From Actinospica sp035712985 (GTDB lineage: Bacteria > Actinomycetota > Actinomycetes > Streptomycetales > Catenulisporaceae), in assembly GCA_035712985.1 (NCBI GenBank), contig DASTAE010000204.1:1-39157 (forward strand): DNA of 39,157 bases, read 5' to 3'. The notes under the pieces were generated by a model. It had not been told where the DNA came from, searched no databases, and saw nothing but the letters and a program-made list of their open reading frames with translations. A program made the translations under genes and the position numbers. Position 1 is the first letter of the stretch. The number at the start of each line of letters is the position of its first letter. Shown one piece after another: positions 23,483 through 31,109 of this stretch.

Positions 23483-24574
23483 GTGACCCCAACCTCGACG
23501 CGTATCCTTCAGCCGGACTCCGGGCCGGTGCGTGCCCGGCACTACCTGCCGGTTTCGCCGAGCACCGTGCTGTGGGGGCGGCTGCCGTGCGAGCTCGACA
23601 CCCCGGTCCTCACCGTGGACCCGGGCGACGAGGTGACCATCGACACCGTCAGCCACGAGGGCATCCTGGAGGACCAGGGGCGGGATCCGGTCGCGTACTT
23701 CACGGGGCACGGAGTGAGTGCCGATGCCGTGCTGCGGGACACGGTCGATCTGGCGCGGTCCTTCGGAAGCCGCGATCCCGCCGCGGACGGTCCCCATGTG
23801 GTCACCGGGCCGATCCGGGTGCGCGGGGCGCAGCCGGGCGACCTGCTGAAGATGACCGTGCTGGAGACCCTGCCGCGCGTGCCGTACGGGATCATCTCCA
23901 ACCGGCACGGCCGCGGCGCGCTGGCGGGGGAGTTCCCCCGGTCGCCGGGGACGGTGAGCATCTTCGCGGAGCTCGACTCGGCCGAGGAGTACGCGGCGAT
24001 GGCCGCGCGGGCCGGCGGCGAGCGCACGGTCCGATTCCCGATCGCGCCCTTCCTCGGGATCATGGGCGTGGCGGCGGCGGGGAGCGAGCGCCCGCATTCG
24101 GTGCCGCCGGGCTCGTACGGTGGAAATCTAGATATTAACCTGCTGACTTCTGGCAGCTCGCTGTATCTCCCGGTTCAGGTGGACGGCGCGCTGGCGTACG
24201 TGGGCGATCCGCACTTCGCGCAGGGGGACGGCGAGGTGGCGCTGACGGCCTTGGAAGCCTCGCTGCGCGCGACCATACGCTTCGACGTGATCCCGCAGTC
24301 CGAGGCCATCGAGCGCTTCGGGCAGTTGGCCGGTGCCTTGGCGGAGACCACCGACTACCTGATTCCGACCGGGCTCGATGTCGACCTCGACGAGGCGATG
24401 CGCCGCTGCGTGCGCGCCGCGATCTCGCTGCTGCAGGCGCGGTTCGCCCTGGACCCGGAGCACGCGCTCGCCTATCTCAGCGCGGCGACGGACTTCAACA
24501 TCTCCCAGGTCGTCGACCGCGTCACCGGCGTGCACGCGCGGATCCGGGTCCGCGACTTCGGGACGGCAGGGTGA
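23483..24574 (+). CDS. acetamidase/formamidase (FmdA/AmdA) family amidohydrolase
   Basis: A 363-aa enzyme of the FmdA/AmdA family, which releases ammonia from formamide, acetamide or related short amides. Characteristic segments are VDPGDEVTIDTVSHEG, TGPIRVRGAQPGDLLKMTVLE, PPGSYGGNLDINLLTSGSSLYLPV, YVGDPHFAQGDGEVALTALE and AYLSAATDFNISQVVD. Length is slightly below that of common members (about 400), with a complete core. GTG 23483 fits a leaderless message (-10-like TAGTTT six bases upstream). The codons for GGNLDINLLTSGSSLYLPVQ use AAT, CTA, ATT, ACT, TCT, TAT and GTT, unlike the rest of the gene. It overlaps the oxidoreductase remnant by 4 nt. With the neighbouring importer it may use nitrogen released from heterocycle breakdown. 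Confidence 0.9.
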   Translation: MTPTSTRILQPDSGPVRARHYLPVSPSTVLWGRLPCELDTPVLTVDPGDEVTIDTVSHEGILEDQGRDPVAYFTGHGVSADAVLRDTVDLARSFGSRDPAADGPHVVTGPIRVRGAQPGDLLKMTVLETLPRVPYGIISNRHGRGALAGEFPRSPGTVSIFAELDSAEEYAAMAARAGGERTVRFPIAPFLGIMGVAAAGSERPHSVPPGSYGGNLDINLLTSGSSLYLPVQVDGALAYVGDPHFAQGDGEVALTALEASLRATIRFDVIPQSEAIERFGQLAGALAETTDYLIPTGLDVDLDEAMRRCVRAAISLLQARFALDPEHALAYLSAATDFNISQVVDRVTGVHARIRVRDFGTAG

Positions 24575-24801
24575 CCGACACCGACGTCCTCATCGTGGGC
24601 GGCGGCATCTTGGGCGCCGTCGTCGCCCGGCTGCTACGTGAAGGTGATCCAGCGCTGCGCATCTCCATGGTCGACGGCTGTCGTCCGATCGGCGGCGCTC
24701 CGGGTGTCCATCTGCATGCCGACCCCCTCGGGGCGCTGCGCGCGGGCGACCGCATGGCGACACGGATCTTCTCGAAAACCGAGTTTCACAAAGCGAACTG
24801 A
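24571..24801 (+). pseudogene. N-terminal remnant of an FAD-dependent (GMC-like) oxidoreductase
   Basis: GTG 24571 overlaps the formamidase stop (GTGA) and encodes 76 residues. The first 55 are a clean FAD-binding Rossmann start (TDVLIVGGGILGAVVARLLREG, then an acidic strand end MVDG and PIGGAPGVHLH), as in GMC-type oxidoreductases of several hundred residues. The frame then turns into composition-poor sequence (MATRIFSKTEFHKAN) and stops. Nothing similar to the rest of such an enzyme follows before 24934. The breakpoint at about 24750-24770 looks like a deletion that removed the catalytic part. GTGA coupling shows it was once an operon member. A short functional peptide cannot be excluded but seems unlikely. 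Confidence 0.72.
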
Positions 24802-24867
24802 CCGGAACGCGGATTTCACGTTCGCCGCTCGGCCGGACACGGGCGGGAAACACCCGATGCCTAGCGT
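24774..24867 (+). promoter_or_regulatory. GAAA-N6-TTTC site and candidate -10 before ABC importer operon
   Basis: GAAA-ACCGAG-TTTC (24774-24787) repeats the dyad seen before the formamidase gene, with the same 6-nt spacer. GAAAC-N7-GCCTAG (24847-24864) is the second shared element, followed by TAGCGT (24862-24867) as a possible -10. The importer start codon is 67 nt downstream, with TAGGAG as ribosome site. The two shared elements suggest common control of both units. Confidence 0.5.
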
Positions 24868-24933
24868 CTGCTTCCACAGCCCGCGTCGCCTCCCGCTGTC
24901 CCGTTTCCGCCCTCAGACCCTAGGAGCCCCCTC

Positions 24934-26016
24934 GTGATCGACGACCTGCCCGCCGCCCGCTTCAGCCGGCGCAAGATGCTGCAATGGGCCGCCCTCGGCA
25001 TAGGCGCCGCCCCCGTTCTGGCCGCATGCGGATCCTCGACCGGCGCGGGGGCGGCCGCAGGGTCGAGCTCGGGCTCCGGCCTCGGCTCGATCGCGATCCA
25101 GCTGTCCTGGATCAAGAACATCGAGTTCGCCGGGGAGTTCTTCGCCACGACCAAGGGCTACTACACGGCGGCCGGCTTCTCCGCGGTGAACCTGATCGCG
25201 GGCGGTTCCGCGGGCACCTCGGCCGAGTCCGCGGTCGCCTCGGGCAAGGCCTTCACGGGGCTGTCCTCGCCCGGCGCCACCGGCCCGGCGATCCTCCAGG
25301 GCGCGCCGCTCAAGACCGTCGCCGCCACCTACCAGAAGAACCCCTTCGCGATCCTCTCGGTGACCTCGAAGAAGCCGATCACCGCGCCGAAGGACATGGT
25401 GGGCAAGAAGATCGGCGTGCAGCAGGGCACCAACCAGGTGCTGTTCAAGGCCCTGCTGACGGCGAACGGCGTCTCCGTCTCGGACGTGACCATCGTCCCC
25501 GTGCAGTACGACCCGACCGTGCTGATCACCGGCGAGGTGGACGGTTACATGGCCTACATCACCAACGAGCCGATCCTGATCCGCAGCAAGGGCTATGAGA
25601 CCACGACGTTCCTGTTCGCGGACTACGGCCTGCCGCTGGTCTCGGAGACCTACGTCGTGCTGCAGGACTCGATCGACAACGAGCGCGCGAAGGTCAAGGC
25701 CCTGCTGAAGGCCGAGATCCAGGGCTGGACGGACGCCGTGGCCTCGCCCGCGCAGTCGGCAAGCCTCGCCGTGAACACCTTCGGCAAGGGCGACGGCCTG
25801 AACCTCACCGAGCAGACCGCCGAGGCCACGGCGCAGAACGGCCTGATCGTCAGCGCCGACACCAAGAAGAACGGCCTGTTCACCATGACCGACGCGCTGA
25901 TCGCGGAGAACATCGAGGCGCTCGGCAAGGTCGGCGTCAAGGTGACCGCGAAGCAGCTGTTCGACCTCTCGCTGCTCGAAGAGGTCTACGCGGAGAACCC
26001 GAGCCTGAAGGCGTGA
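24934..26016 (+). CDS. NMT1/THI5-like ABC transporter substrate-binding lipoprotein
   Basis: A 360-aa extracytoplasmic solute receptor. The N-terminus carries a twin-arginine-like SRRKMLQ (11-17), a hydrophobic stretch and a lipobox L29-A30-A31-C32, so it should be lipid-anchored outside the cell, perhaps via Tat. A Gly/Ser linker follows, then the two-lobed NMT1-type fold (IQLSWIKNIEFAGEFFATTKGYYTAAG, GKKIGVQQGTNQVLFKALL, GEVDGYMAYITNEP, FADYGLPLVSETYVV). Family ligands include hydroxymethylpyrimidine, taurine, nitrate, riboflavin precursors and other heterocycles; the neighbourhood favours a purine- or pyrimidine-like solute. GTG 24934 has TAGGAG upstream. It begins the importer operon and ends in a GTGA overlap with the ATPase gene. 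Confidence 0.92.
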   Translation: MIDDLPAARFSRRKMLQWAALGIGAAPVLAACGSSTGAGAAAGSSSGSGLGSIAIQLSWIKNIEFAGEFFATTKGYYTAAGFSAVNLIAGGSAGTSAESAVASGKAFTGLSSPGATGPAILQGAPLKTVAATYQKNPFAILSVTSKKPITAPKDMVGKKIGVQQGTNQVLFKALLTANGVSVSDVTIVPVQYDPTVLITGEVDGYMAYITNEPILIRSKGYETTTFLFADYGLPLVSETYVVLQDSIDNERAKVKALLKAEIQGWTDAVASPAQSASLAVNTFGKGDGLNLTEQTAEATAQNGLIVSADTKKNGLFTMTDALIAENIEALGKVGVKVTAKQLFDLSLLEEVYAENPSLKA

Positions 26017-26819
26017 ACGCGATGCCTGGAACCGCTGACCCCGGCGGCATCGAGCTGCGCGGCCTGACCAAGGAGTTCAAGGTCGGCCGCCGGACGATCA
26101 CCGCCCTCGACGACGTCTCGCTGCACACTCCGCAGGGCCGATTCCTGTCGCTGCTCGGGCCGTCCGGCTGTGGCAAGTCGACCATCCTGCGCATCCTCGC
26201 GGGACTCGAGAAGCCCAGCGCGGGCGAGGCCGCCATCAACGGCCTGTCCCCGCTCGAGCTGCGCCGTGAGCACGCCCTGGGCATCGCGTTCCAGGACGCG
26301 GCGCTGCTGCCGTGGCGGTCGGTCACCGCGAACGTCCGGCTGCCGTTGGAGGTCGCCGGGGTCAAGCCGGAACCGGGCTTCATCGAGGAGCTGATCCGGC
26401 TGGTCGGCCTCGAGGGCTTCGAGAAGGCCAAGCCGGCTCAGCTCTCCGGCGGCATGCGGCAGCGCGTCTCGATCGCGCGCAGCCTCGTCGTGAAGCCCTC
26501 GGTCCTGCTGCTCGACGAGCCCTTCGGCGCGCTCGACGACATGACCAGGCAGCGGATGAACGTGGAGCTGCAGCGCATCCTCGCCGAGAAGCCCGCCACG
26601 ACCCTGATGGTCACGCACGGGATCGGCGAGGCGGTCTTCCTCTCCGACTACGTCGCGGTGATGAGCGCCCGGCCGGGCCGCATCGTCGAGGTGGTGGAGA
26701 TCGACCTGCCGCGCCCGCGCACGCCGGAGATCATGCGCACGCCCGAGTTCCACGCCTACCACGACCGGCTCTCCGCCCTGCTGTTCGACTCCGAGGGCGC
26801 GGCGGAGGTCGCGGCATGA
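26013..26819 (+). CDS. ABC importer ATP-binding protein (SsuB/TauB-like)
   Basis: A 268-aa nucleotide-binding subunit. Walker A GPSGCGKST, Q-loop FQDAALLPWRSV, signature LSGGMRQRVSIARSL, Walker B VLLLDEPFGALDD and the H-loop VTHGIGEAV are all present. In the H-loop the common THDIDEA is THGIGEA, with His kept. It drives uptake through the two permeases that follow. GTG 26013 lies in GTGA shared with the lipoprotein stop; ATG 26022 with GAAGG 10 nt upstream is an equally good start. It overlaps the first permease by 4 nt. Confidence 0.93.
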   Translation: MNAMPGTADPGGIELRGLTKEFKVGRRTITALDDVSLHTPQGRFLSLLGPSGCGKSTILRILAGLEKPSAGEAAINGLSPLELRREHALGIAFQDAALLPWRSVTANVRLPLEVAGVKPEPGFIEELIRLVGLEGFEKAKPAQLSGGMRQRVSIARSLVVKPSVLLLDEPFGALDDMTRQRMNVELQRILAEKPATTLMVTHGIGEAVFLSDYVAVMSARPGRIVEVVEIDLPRPRTPEIMRTPEFHAYHDRLSALLFDSEGAAEVAA

Positions 26820-27565
26820 CGGACGTCCTGCGCCGCCTCGGAGGCCTCGCCGGAGTCCTGATCCTCCTGCTCGCCTGGACCGTGGTCGCGGTGTTCGGCC
26901 TCGGCACGCACGGGGCGGTGCCGACCCCGTGGGCGGTGGCGCACCAGATGGCCCGGGACGGCGCCGGGCTCTACTGGTCCAACGCCGTCGTCACGATCAC
27001 CTACGCGGCGCAGGGCTTCCTCTGGGGCAACCTGGCGGCCCTCGCGGTCGCGGCCGTCACCCTCCTCGTGCCCAGGCTCGCGCCGGCCGCCTCGCAGCTC
27101 GCGGTGATCAGCTACTGCATGCCGCTGACCGCGGTCGGGCCGATCGTCCTCGTGGTCATGGGAGGCCGCGCCCCCACGGTCTTCCTGGCGGCCATGGCGG
27201 TGTTCTTCACGACGCTGGTCGGCGCGCTGCTCGGCGTCCGCTCGGCCGACCCGGCCGCGCTGGACGTCGTGCGCGCCTACGGCGGCAACCGCTGGCACCG
27301 GCTCGCGAAGGTCCAGGTCATCGCCGCGCTGCCGGCGATCATCAACGCCCTGAAGATCGCCGCGCCGAGCGCGATGCTCGGCGCCATCCTCGGCGAGTAC
27401 CTCGGCGGCGTGGACAGCGGGCTCGGCGTCGTGCTCACCCTCGCCCAGCAGCAGTTCGACGTCCCGCGCACCTGGGCGCTCGCGCTGGTCACCGGCCTGC
27501 TCGCGTTCGCGGGCTACGGACTGTTCGCGCTGCTCGGCCGACTCACCGCGGGATGGTCCTCATGA
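26816..27565 (+). CDS. ABC importer permease, first
   Basis: A 249-aa integral membrane protein with about six helices and the BPD_transp_1 fold. The coupling (EAA-like) loop reads DVVRAYGGNRWHRLAKVQVIAALPAIINALKIAAPSAMLGAILGEYLGG, the segment that contacts the ATPase. It is most like the TauC/SsuC permeases that pair with NMT1-type receptors. ATG 26816 is in ATGA shared with the ATPase stop, and its own stop overlaps the next permease in the same way. Two different permeases in one importer imply a heterodimeric channel. Confidence 0.92.
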   Translation: MTDVLRRLGGLAGVLILLLAWTVVAVFGLGTHGAVPTPWAVAHQMARDGAGLYWSNAVVTITYAAQGFLWGNLAALAVAAVTLLVPRLAPAASQLAVISYCMPLTAVGPIVLVVMGGRAPTVFLAAMAVFFTTLVGALLGVRSADPAALDVVRAYGGNRWHRLAKVQVIAALPAIINALKIAAPSAMLGAILGEYLGGVDSGLGVVLTLAQQQFDVPRTWALALVTGLLAFAGYGLFALLGRLTAGWSS

Positions 27566-28353
27566 ACCACGTGCTGCGCACCGGCTGGCGCGTTCTCAGC
27601 CCCCTGCTGGTCTCCGCGATCGTCGGACTGCTGCTCTGGTACGCCGTCGTTGACCTGTTCTCCTTCAGCCCCTACGTCGTCAAGAGCCCGTCGGACGTCT
27701 GGACCTACCTCTTCTCCGGCCCCGACGCCGCGACGAACCGGTCCTCGGTCCTCCAACCGCTCGGCACGACGCTCGGAGACGGCGCCTACGGCTTCTTCTT
27801 CGGCATGCTCGCGGCCCTTCTCGCCGCGATCACCTTCGTCACCGCCCCGGCCGTCGAGAGCACGTTCATGCCCCTGGCGACGCTGCTGCGCTCCGTGCCC
27901 CTGGTGACCATGACCCCGCTCATCGTGCTGGTCTTCGGCCGGGGCGTCGGCGGCGTCGCGGTGATCGGCGGGATCGTCGTGTTCTTCCCGGCGCTGGTCA
28001 CGATCGTGCACGGGCTGCGCTCGGCCCCCGCGCTCGCCGTGGACGTGGTCGCGGTCTACGGCGGCGGCCCGCGCCGCGTGCTGACCAAGGTCGCCCTGCC
28101 CGGCGCGCTCCCGTACCTCTTCGCCGCCGCGAGACTCTCCGTTCCCAGCGCCCTGGTCGGCGCGCTGGTCACGGAATGGCTGGCCACCGGGCAGGGGATC
28201 GGCGGCGCCATCCTCTCCGACATCGGAGCGTTCGGATACCTGCACCTGTGGGCCTCGATCATCGTGCTGACCTCGGTCTCCGTGGTGCTCTACACGGTGC
28301 TCGGCGCGATCGAGGCCTTCGCGCTCTCCCGCATGGGGATGGCCGACCGATAG
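27562..28353 (+). CDS. ABC importer permease, second
   Basis: A 263-aa integral membrane protein paralogous to the preceding permease. The coupling loop AVDVVAVYGGGPRRVLTKVALPGALPYLFAAARLSVPSALVGALVTEWLATGQGIG is well conserved. About six hydrophobic segments are visible, from VLSPLLVSAIVGLLLWYAVV onward. ATG 27562 lies in ATGA shared with the first permease stop; ATG 27553 would add three residues. The RpiR-type regulator begins 14 nt after its stop, so the regulator probably shares the transcript. Confidence 0.92.
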   Translation: MNHVLRTGWRVLSPLLVSAIVGLLLWYAVVDLFSFSPYVVKSPSDVWTYLFSGPDAATNRSSVLQPLGTTLGDGAYGFFFGMLAALLAAITFVTAPAVESTFMPLATLLRSVPLVTMTPLIVLVFGRGVGGVAVIGGIVVFFPALVTIVHGLRSAPALAVDVVAVYGGGPRRVLTKVALPGALPYLFAAARLSVPSALVGALVTEWLATGQGIGGAILSDIGAFGYLHLWASIIVLTSVSVVLYTVLGAIEAFALSRMGMADR

Positions 28354-28367
28354 GACACACTAGGCCC

Positions 28368-29216
28368 ATGAACGAAGCGCCGATCGGCCAACGCATCGAC
28401 CGCCGGTACGCGGCCCTGTCCCCGCAGGAGCAGCGCGCGGCCGACGTGGTGCTCGACCGGCTGGACGACCTCGCGGTCTACAGCGCCTCGGAGATCGCCC
28501 AGCTCAGCGGCGTCTCCAAGGCCACCGTCTCGCGGCTGGTCCGCCGCCTCGGCTACGAGGACTTCGCCCAGGTCCGCGCGCAGGCGAAACTGCTGCGCGG
28601 CCTGGGTTCCCCGATGGGCGCGGCGGCCCCGCCGCAGGACCCGGGCGACGCGTTGACGGCCCATCTGGCCGCGGAGCAGCGCAACCTCGAGCAGCTGTTC
28701 CGCACCGTCGGCGACGGCCGGCTGGAAGCGGCCGCCGCGCTGCTGGCCGACGCCGCGCAGGTGGCCGTCATCGGCCGGCGCAACAGCTACCCCGTCGCCC
28801 TCCACCTGCGCCAGCAGCTCGCGCAGATCCGCGCCCGCGTGACCGTGCTCCCGGTGCCCGGCCAGAGCCTCGGCGAGGACCTCGCCGACCTGGGACCGAC
28901 CGACGCCGCGGTCCTGGTCGCCTTCCGCCGCCGCCCTCAGGGATTCCCCCGCCTGGTCGACGCCCTGCGGGCCCGCGACGTCCCCGTGGTCCTGATCGCC
29001 GACGCGTCCCTGGGCAATCTCCAGGACCGGGTCACGCACTTCCTCCCCGCCCCCCTGAGCTCCCCGTCCGCCTTCGACAGCTACGCCGGCGCGATGACGC
29101 TGGTCCACCTGCTCGCGACCGCGACCCTCGCCCAGCACACGCGGCGGGGCCGCAACCGCGTCTCGACCATCACCGCCTGGTACGACGAACTGGACGAGCT
29201 CGAGAGCCCCGCCTAG
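28368..29216 (+). CDS. RpiR/MurR-family regulator with SIS domain
   Basis: A 282-aa protein. The N-terminal HTH_6 domain (about 1-77) shows LSPQEQRAADVVLDRLDDLAVYSASEIAQLSGVSKATVSRLVRRLGYEDFAQVR. The C-terminal SIS fold (about 105-260) includes AAQVAVIGRRNSYPVALHLRQQLAQI and AAVLVAFRRRPQGFPRLVDALRARDVPVVLIAD. SIS domains bind phosphosugars or, in some regulators, other metabolites. Several RpiR members in purine or inositol clusters are known. The gene is 14 nt behind the importer, so it probably regulates the importer and perhaps the formamidase through the GAAA-N6-TTTC sites at 23422 and 24774. It is convergent with the uricase gene. Confidence 0.92.
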   Translation: MNEAPIGQRIDRRYAALSPQEQRAADVVLDRLDDLAVYSASEIAQLSGVSKATVSRLVRRLGYEDFAQVRAQAKLLRGLGSPMGAAAPPQDPGDALTAHLAAEQRNLEQLFRTVGDGRLEAAAALLADAAQVAVIGRRNSYPVALHLRQQLAQIRARVTVLPVPGQSLGEDLADLGPTDAAVLVAFRRRPQGFPRLVDALRARDVPVVLIADASLGNLQDRVTHFLPAPLSSPSAFDSYAGAMTLVHLLATATLAQHTRRGRNRVSTITAWYDELDELESPA

Positions 29217-29218
29217 AC

Positions 29219-29241
29219 CGGGCCCGCCTAGACGAGGCCCG
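29219..29241. terminator. inverted repeat between convergent RpiR and uricase genes
   Basis: CGGGCC (29219-29224) and GGCCCG (29236-29241) are perfect inverted arms around an 11-nt centre, covering the 11-nt gap between two convergent stop codons. There is no T tract, as is common in GC-rich actinobacteria. It could end transcription from both sides. The sequence CCGCCTAGAC also occurs twice in tandem here, each copy containing a TAG. Confidence 0.4.
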
Positions 29242-30121
29242 TGTACGAGTCCCAGGCCGGGCCCGCGTCGGGGGCGTCGTCGTGCAGGACGGTGGCCTGG
29301 ATCAGGCCGTAGGGACGGTCGTCGGCGTGGAAGACCTCGCCGTGGTTCTCGATGCCGAAGCGGCCCAGGTCGTAGAGGAAGTGGTGCTTGTTCGGGGCGG
29401 AGAGCCGGATCTCGGCGAGCTGCGGGCAGGCCTCGAGTGCCGCTCCGCCCATCGCGTACAGCGTCTGCTGCAGGGCCAGGGAGTGCAGCGTGGCGAAGAC
29501 CTCGACGAGTGCTCCGCGCACGGCCGCGTAGGCGGCCTCCCAGTCGACGTCCAGGGTCGAGAAGCGCCAGGCGGCGTCCAGGGACGTGGCCATGACCCGG
29601 TCCGCGGTCGGCTCCAGCACCGTGTACGGGTCCCGCAGGAAGCCGTGGAACTCGGAGCCGGTCGACTTCAGGATCGTCAGATCCTTGATGCCGCCGACGA
29701 CCCAGGTGCCCGACCCGTCCACGGTCACCGCGGCCGTGCGCACCTCGGGCCCGCGGCGCACCCAGGTGTGGTCGTGCTCGGCGCCGCCCACGGTCACCCG
29801 GTCCCAGGCGAACTCCTCGATCTCCACGCGCGCCGAGTCGACCGGTTCGATGTCCTCCACGAAGTGCCGCGCGAGGACAAGCCCGTACTCCTCGATGCTC
29901 GCCCACGCCTCGGTCTTCGCGTACGCGTAGACGGTCTGCTTCTGACTGTCCGTCGGCAGCACGGCCGACTGGTCGCCGACGGTGTGCGCCGCCTCGAAGC
30001 GGCCCCGCAGCGCGGTCGAGACGTTCAGATCGCGGATCTCGTGACGCGGCGTCTCCCGGTGGATCCGGACCACGCGGTTCTCCGCCTTGCCGTAGCGGTT
30101 GGGTCCGAGCACGATCGCCAT
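29228..30121 (-). CDS. pucL: urate oxidase (factor-independent urate hydroxylase)
   Basis: A 297-aa cofactorless uricase converting urate, oxygen and water to 5-hydroxyisourate and hydrogen peroxide. Recognisable elements are RYGKAENRVVRI with the proton-relay Lys, SQKQTVYAYAKT with the partner Thr, RHFVEDIEPVDSARVEIEEFAWDR, LKSTGSEFHGFLRDPYTVL, and the C-terminal SAPNKHHFLYDLGRFGIEN with the conserved Asn and His. The length matches the family. ATG 30121 has GAGGAGA 6 nt upstream. It follows the reductase by 11 nt as the last gene of a leftward operon. No hydroxyisourate hydrolase or OHCU decarboxylase gene is in the window, so later steps must be encoded elsewhere. Confidence 0.95.
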   Translation of the reverse strand: MAIVLGPNRYGKAENRVVRIHRETPRHEIRDLNVSTALRGRFEAAHTVGDQSAVLPTDSQKQTVYAYAKTEAWASIEEYGLVLARHFVEDIEPVDSARVEIEEFAWDRVTVGGAEHDHTWVRRGPEVRTAAVTVDGSGTWVVGGIKDLTILKSTGSEFHGFLRDPYTVLEPTADRVMATSLDAAWRFSTLDVDWEAAYAAVRGALVEVFATLHSLALQQTLYAMGGAALEACPQLAEIRLSAPNKHHFLYDLGRFGIENHGEVFHADDRPYGLIQATVLHDDAPDAGPAWDSYTGLV

Positions 30122-30132
30122 CGGAGTTCTCC

Positions 30133-31098
30133 TCACAGGTCCAGGGTCAGTTCGGCGGTGCGCGCCCGCGAGCAGCAGATCGTCATCCGGTCGTTCGCCG
30201 CCCGCTCGGCCGCGCTCAGCACCTCGTCCCGATGGTCGGGCTCCCCGGCGAGCACCGGAACGAGGCACGCCCCGCAGATGCCCTGTTCGCAGGACAGATC
30301 CACCTCCACGCCGTTCGATTGGAGCACGTCCGCGATCGACACGCCCGAGGGGACGGGATACGCCTGCCCGCTGCTCGCCACGCGCACCGTGAACGCGTCG
30401 CCGGAGACCAGCTCGGCCGCGGCCGAGGAGTCGAGCGCGAACGTCTCCTGATGCACCTGACCGTCCGACCAGCCGGCCGCCCGGGCGCTCGCCCTGACGT
30501 GCTCCATGAACGCGGCGGGTCCGCACACGTGGACCTGGGCCCGCGGGACCGCCAGCTTGAGCGCGTCCGGCAGCGCGGTGCGCGCGCTCTGGCCCAGCGA
30601 GCTGAGCCGGAGATGCACTCGTTCGGCGTAGGGACGCGTCGCGATGTACTCGATCAGCGGAGCGCGCTCGCGGTCCGGCGCGTAGAACCAGAGGTCGAAG
30701 GGCGCGCCCTGGTGCCACAGCGCCTCGGCCATCGCCAGCAGCGGCGTGATCCCGATCCCGGCGGCCAGCAGCAGGGTGTGGCTGCCGCGGGTCAGTGGGA
30801 ACTTACTGCGCGGCTCGCTGATCCGGACGGTGTCGGCCACCCGGAGTCCCTCGTGCAGGGCCGTGGAACCGCCGCGTCCGCCGCGCTCCCGCTTGACGCA
30901 GATCAGGTATCTGCCCCGGTCGGTCGCGGGGGAGCAGAGCGAGTACTGCCGGGTGTACCCGCCGAAGCGCACGTCGATATGGTCGCCGGGCCGGGCCTCG
31001 GGGAGGCGTCCTTCGGCCTCGGGGTGGCGCAGTTCGATCAACAGCGTGTCCGCGGACGCGCGGGTCAGGGCGTGCACGACCGCGGGAATCGTCGACAT
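30133..31098 (-). CDS. Rieske-oxygenase reductase (VanB/HpxE-like, FMN/NAD plus [2Fe-2S])
   Basis: A 321-aa phthalate-dioxygenase-reductase-type protein. The flavin domain has the RQYSLCS motif; the NAD domain has LLLAAGIGITPLLAMAEAL and HVCGPAAFMEHV. A C-terminal plant-type ferredoxin follows, with C-x4-C-x2-C (LSCEQGICGAC) and the distant Cys in TICCSRA. It carries electrons from NADH to the oxygenase encoded 11 nt upstream. ATG 31098 has AGGGGA upstream. The location between a Rieske oxygenase and uricase suggests the HpxE role in purine oxidation; VanB- or phthalate-type roles in aromatic catabolism are the alternatives. Confidence 0.92.
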   Translation of the reverse strand: MSTIPAVVHALTRASADTLLIELRHPEAEGRLPEARPGDHIDVRFGGYTRQYSLCSPATDRGRYLICVKRERGGRGGSTALHEGLRVADTVRISEPRSKFPLTRGSHTLLLAAGIGITPLLAMAEALWHQGAPFDLWFYAPDRERAPLIEYIATRPYAERVHLRLSSLGQSARTALPDALKLAVPRAQVHVCGPAAFMEHVRASARAAGWSDGQVHQETFALDSSAAAELVSGDAFTVRVASSGQAYPVPSGVSIADVLQSNGVEVDLSCEQGICGACLVPVLAGEPDHRDEVLSAAERAANDRMTICCSRARTAELTLDL

Positions 31099-31109
31099 CT
31101 GATCCCCTC

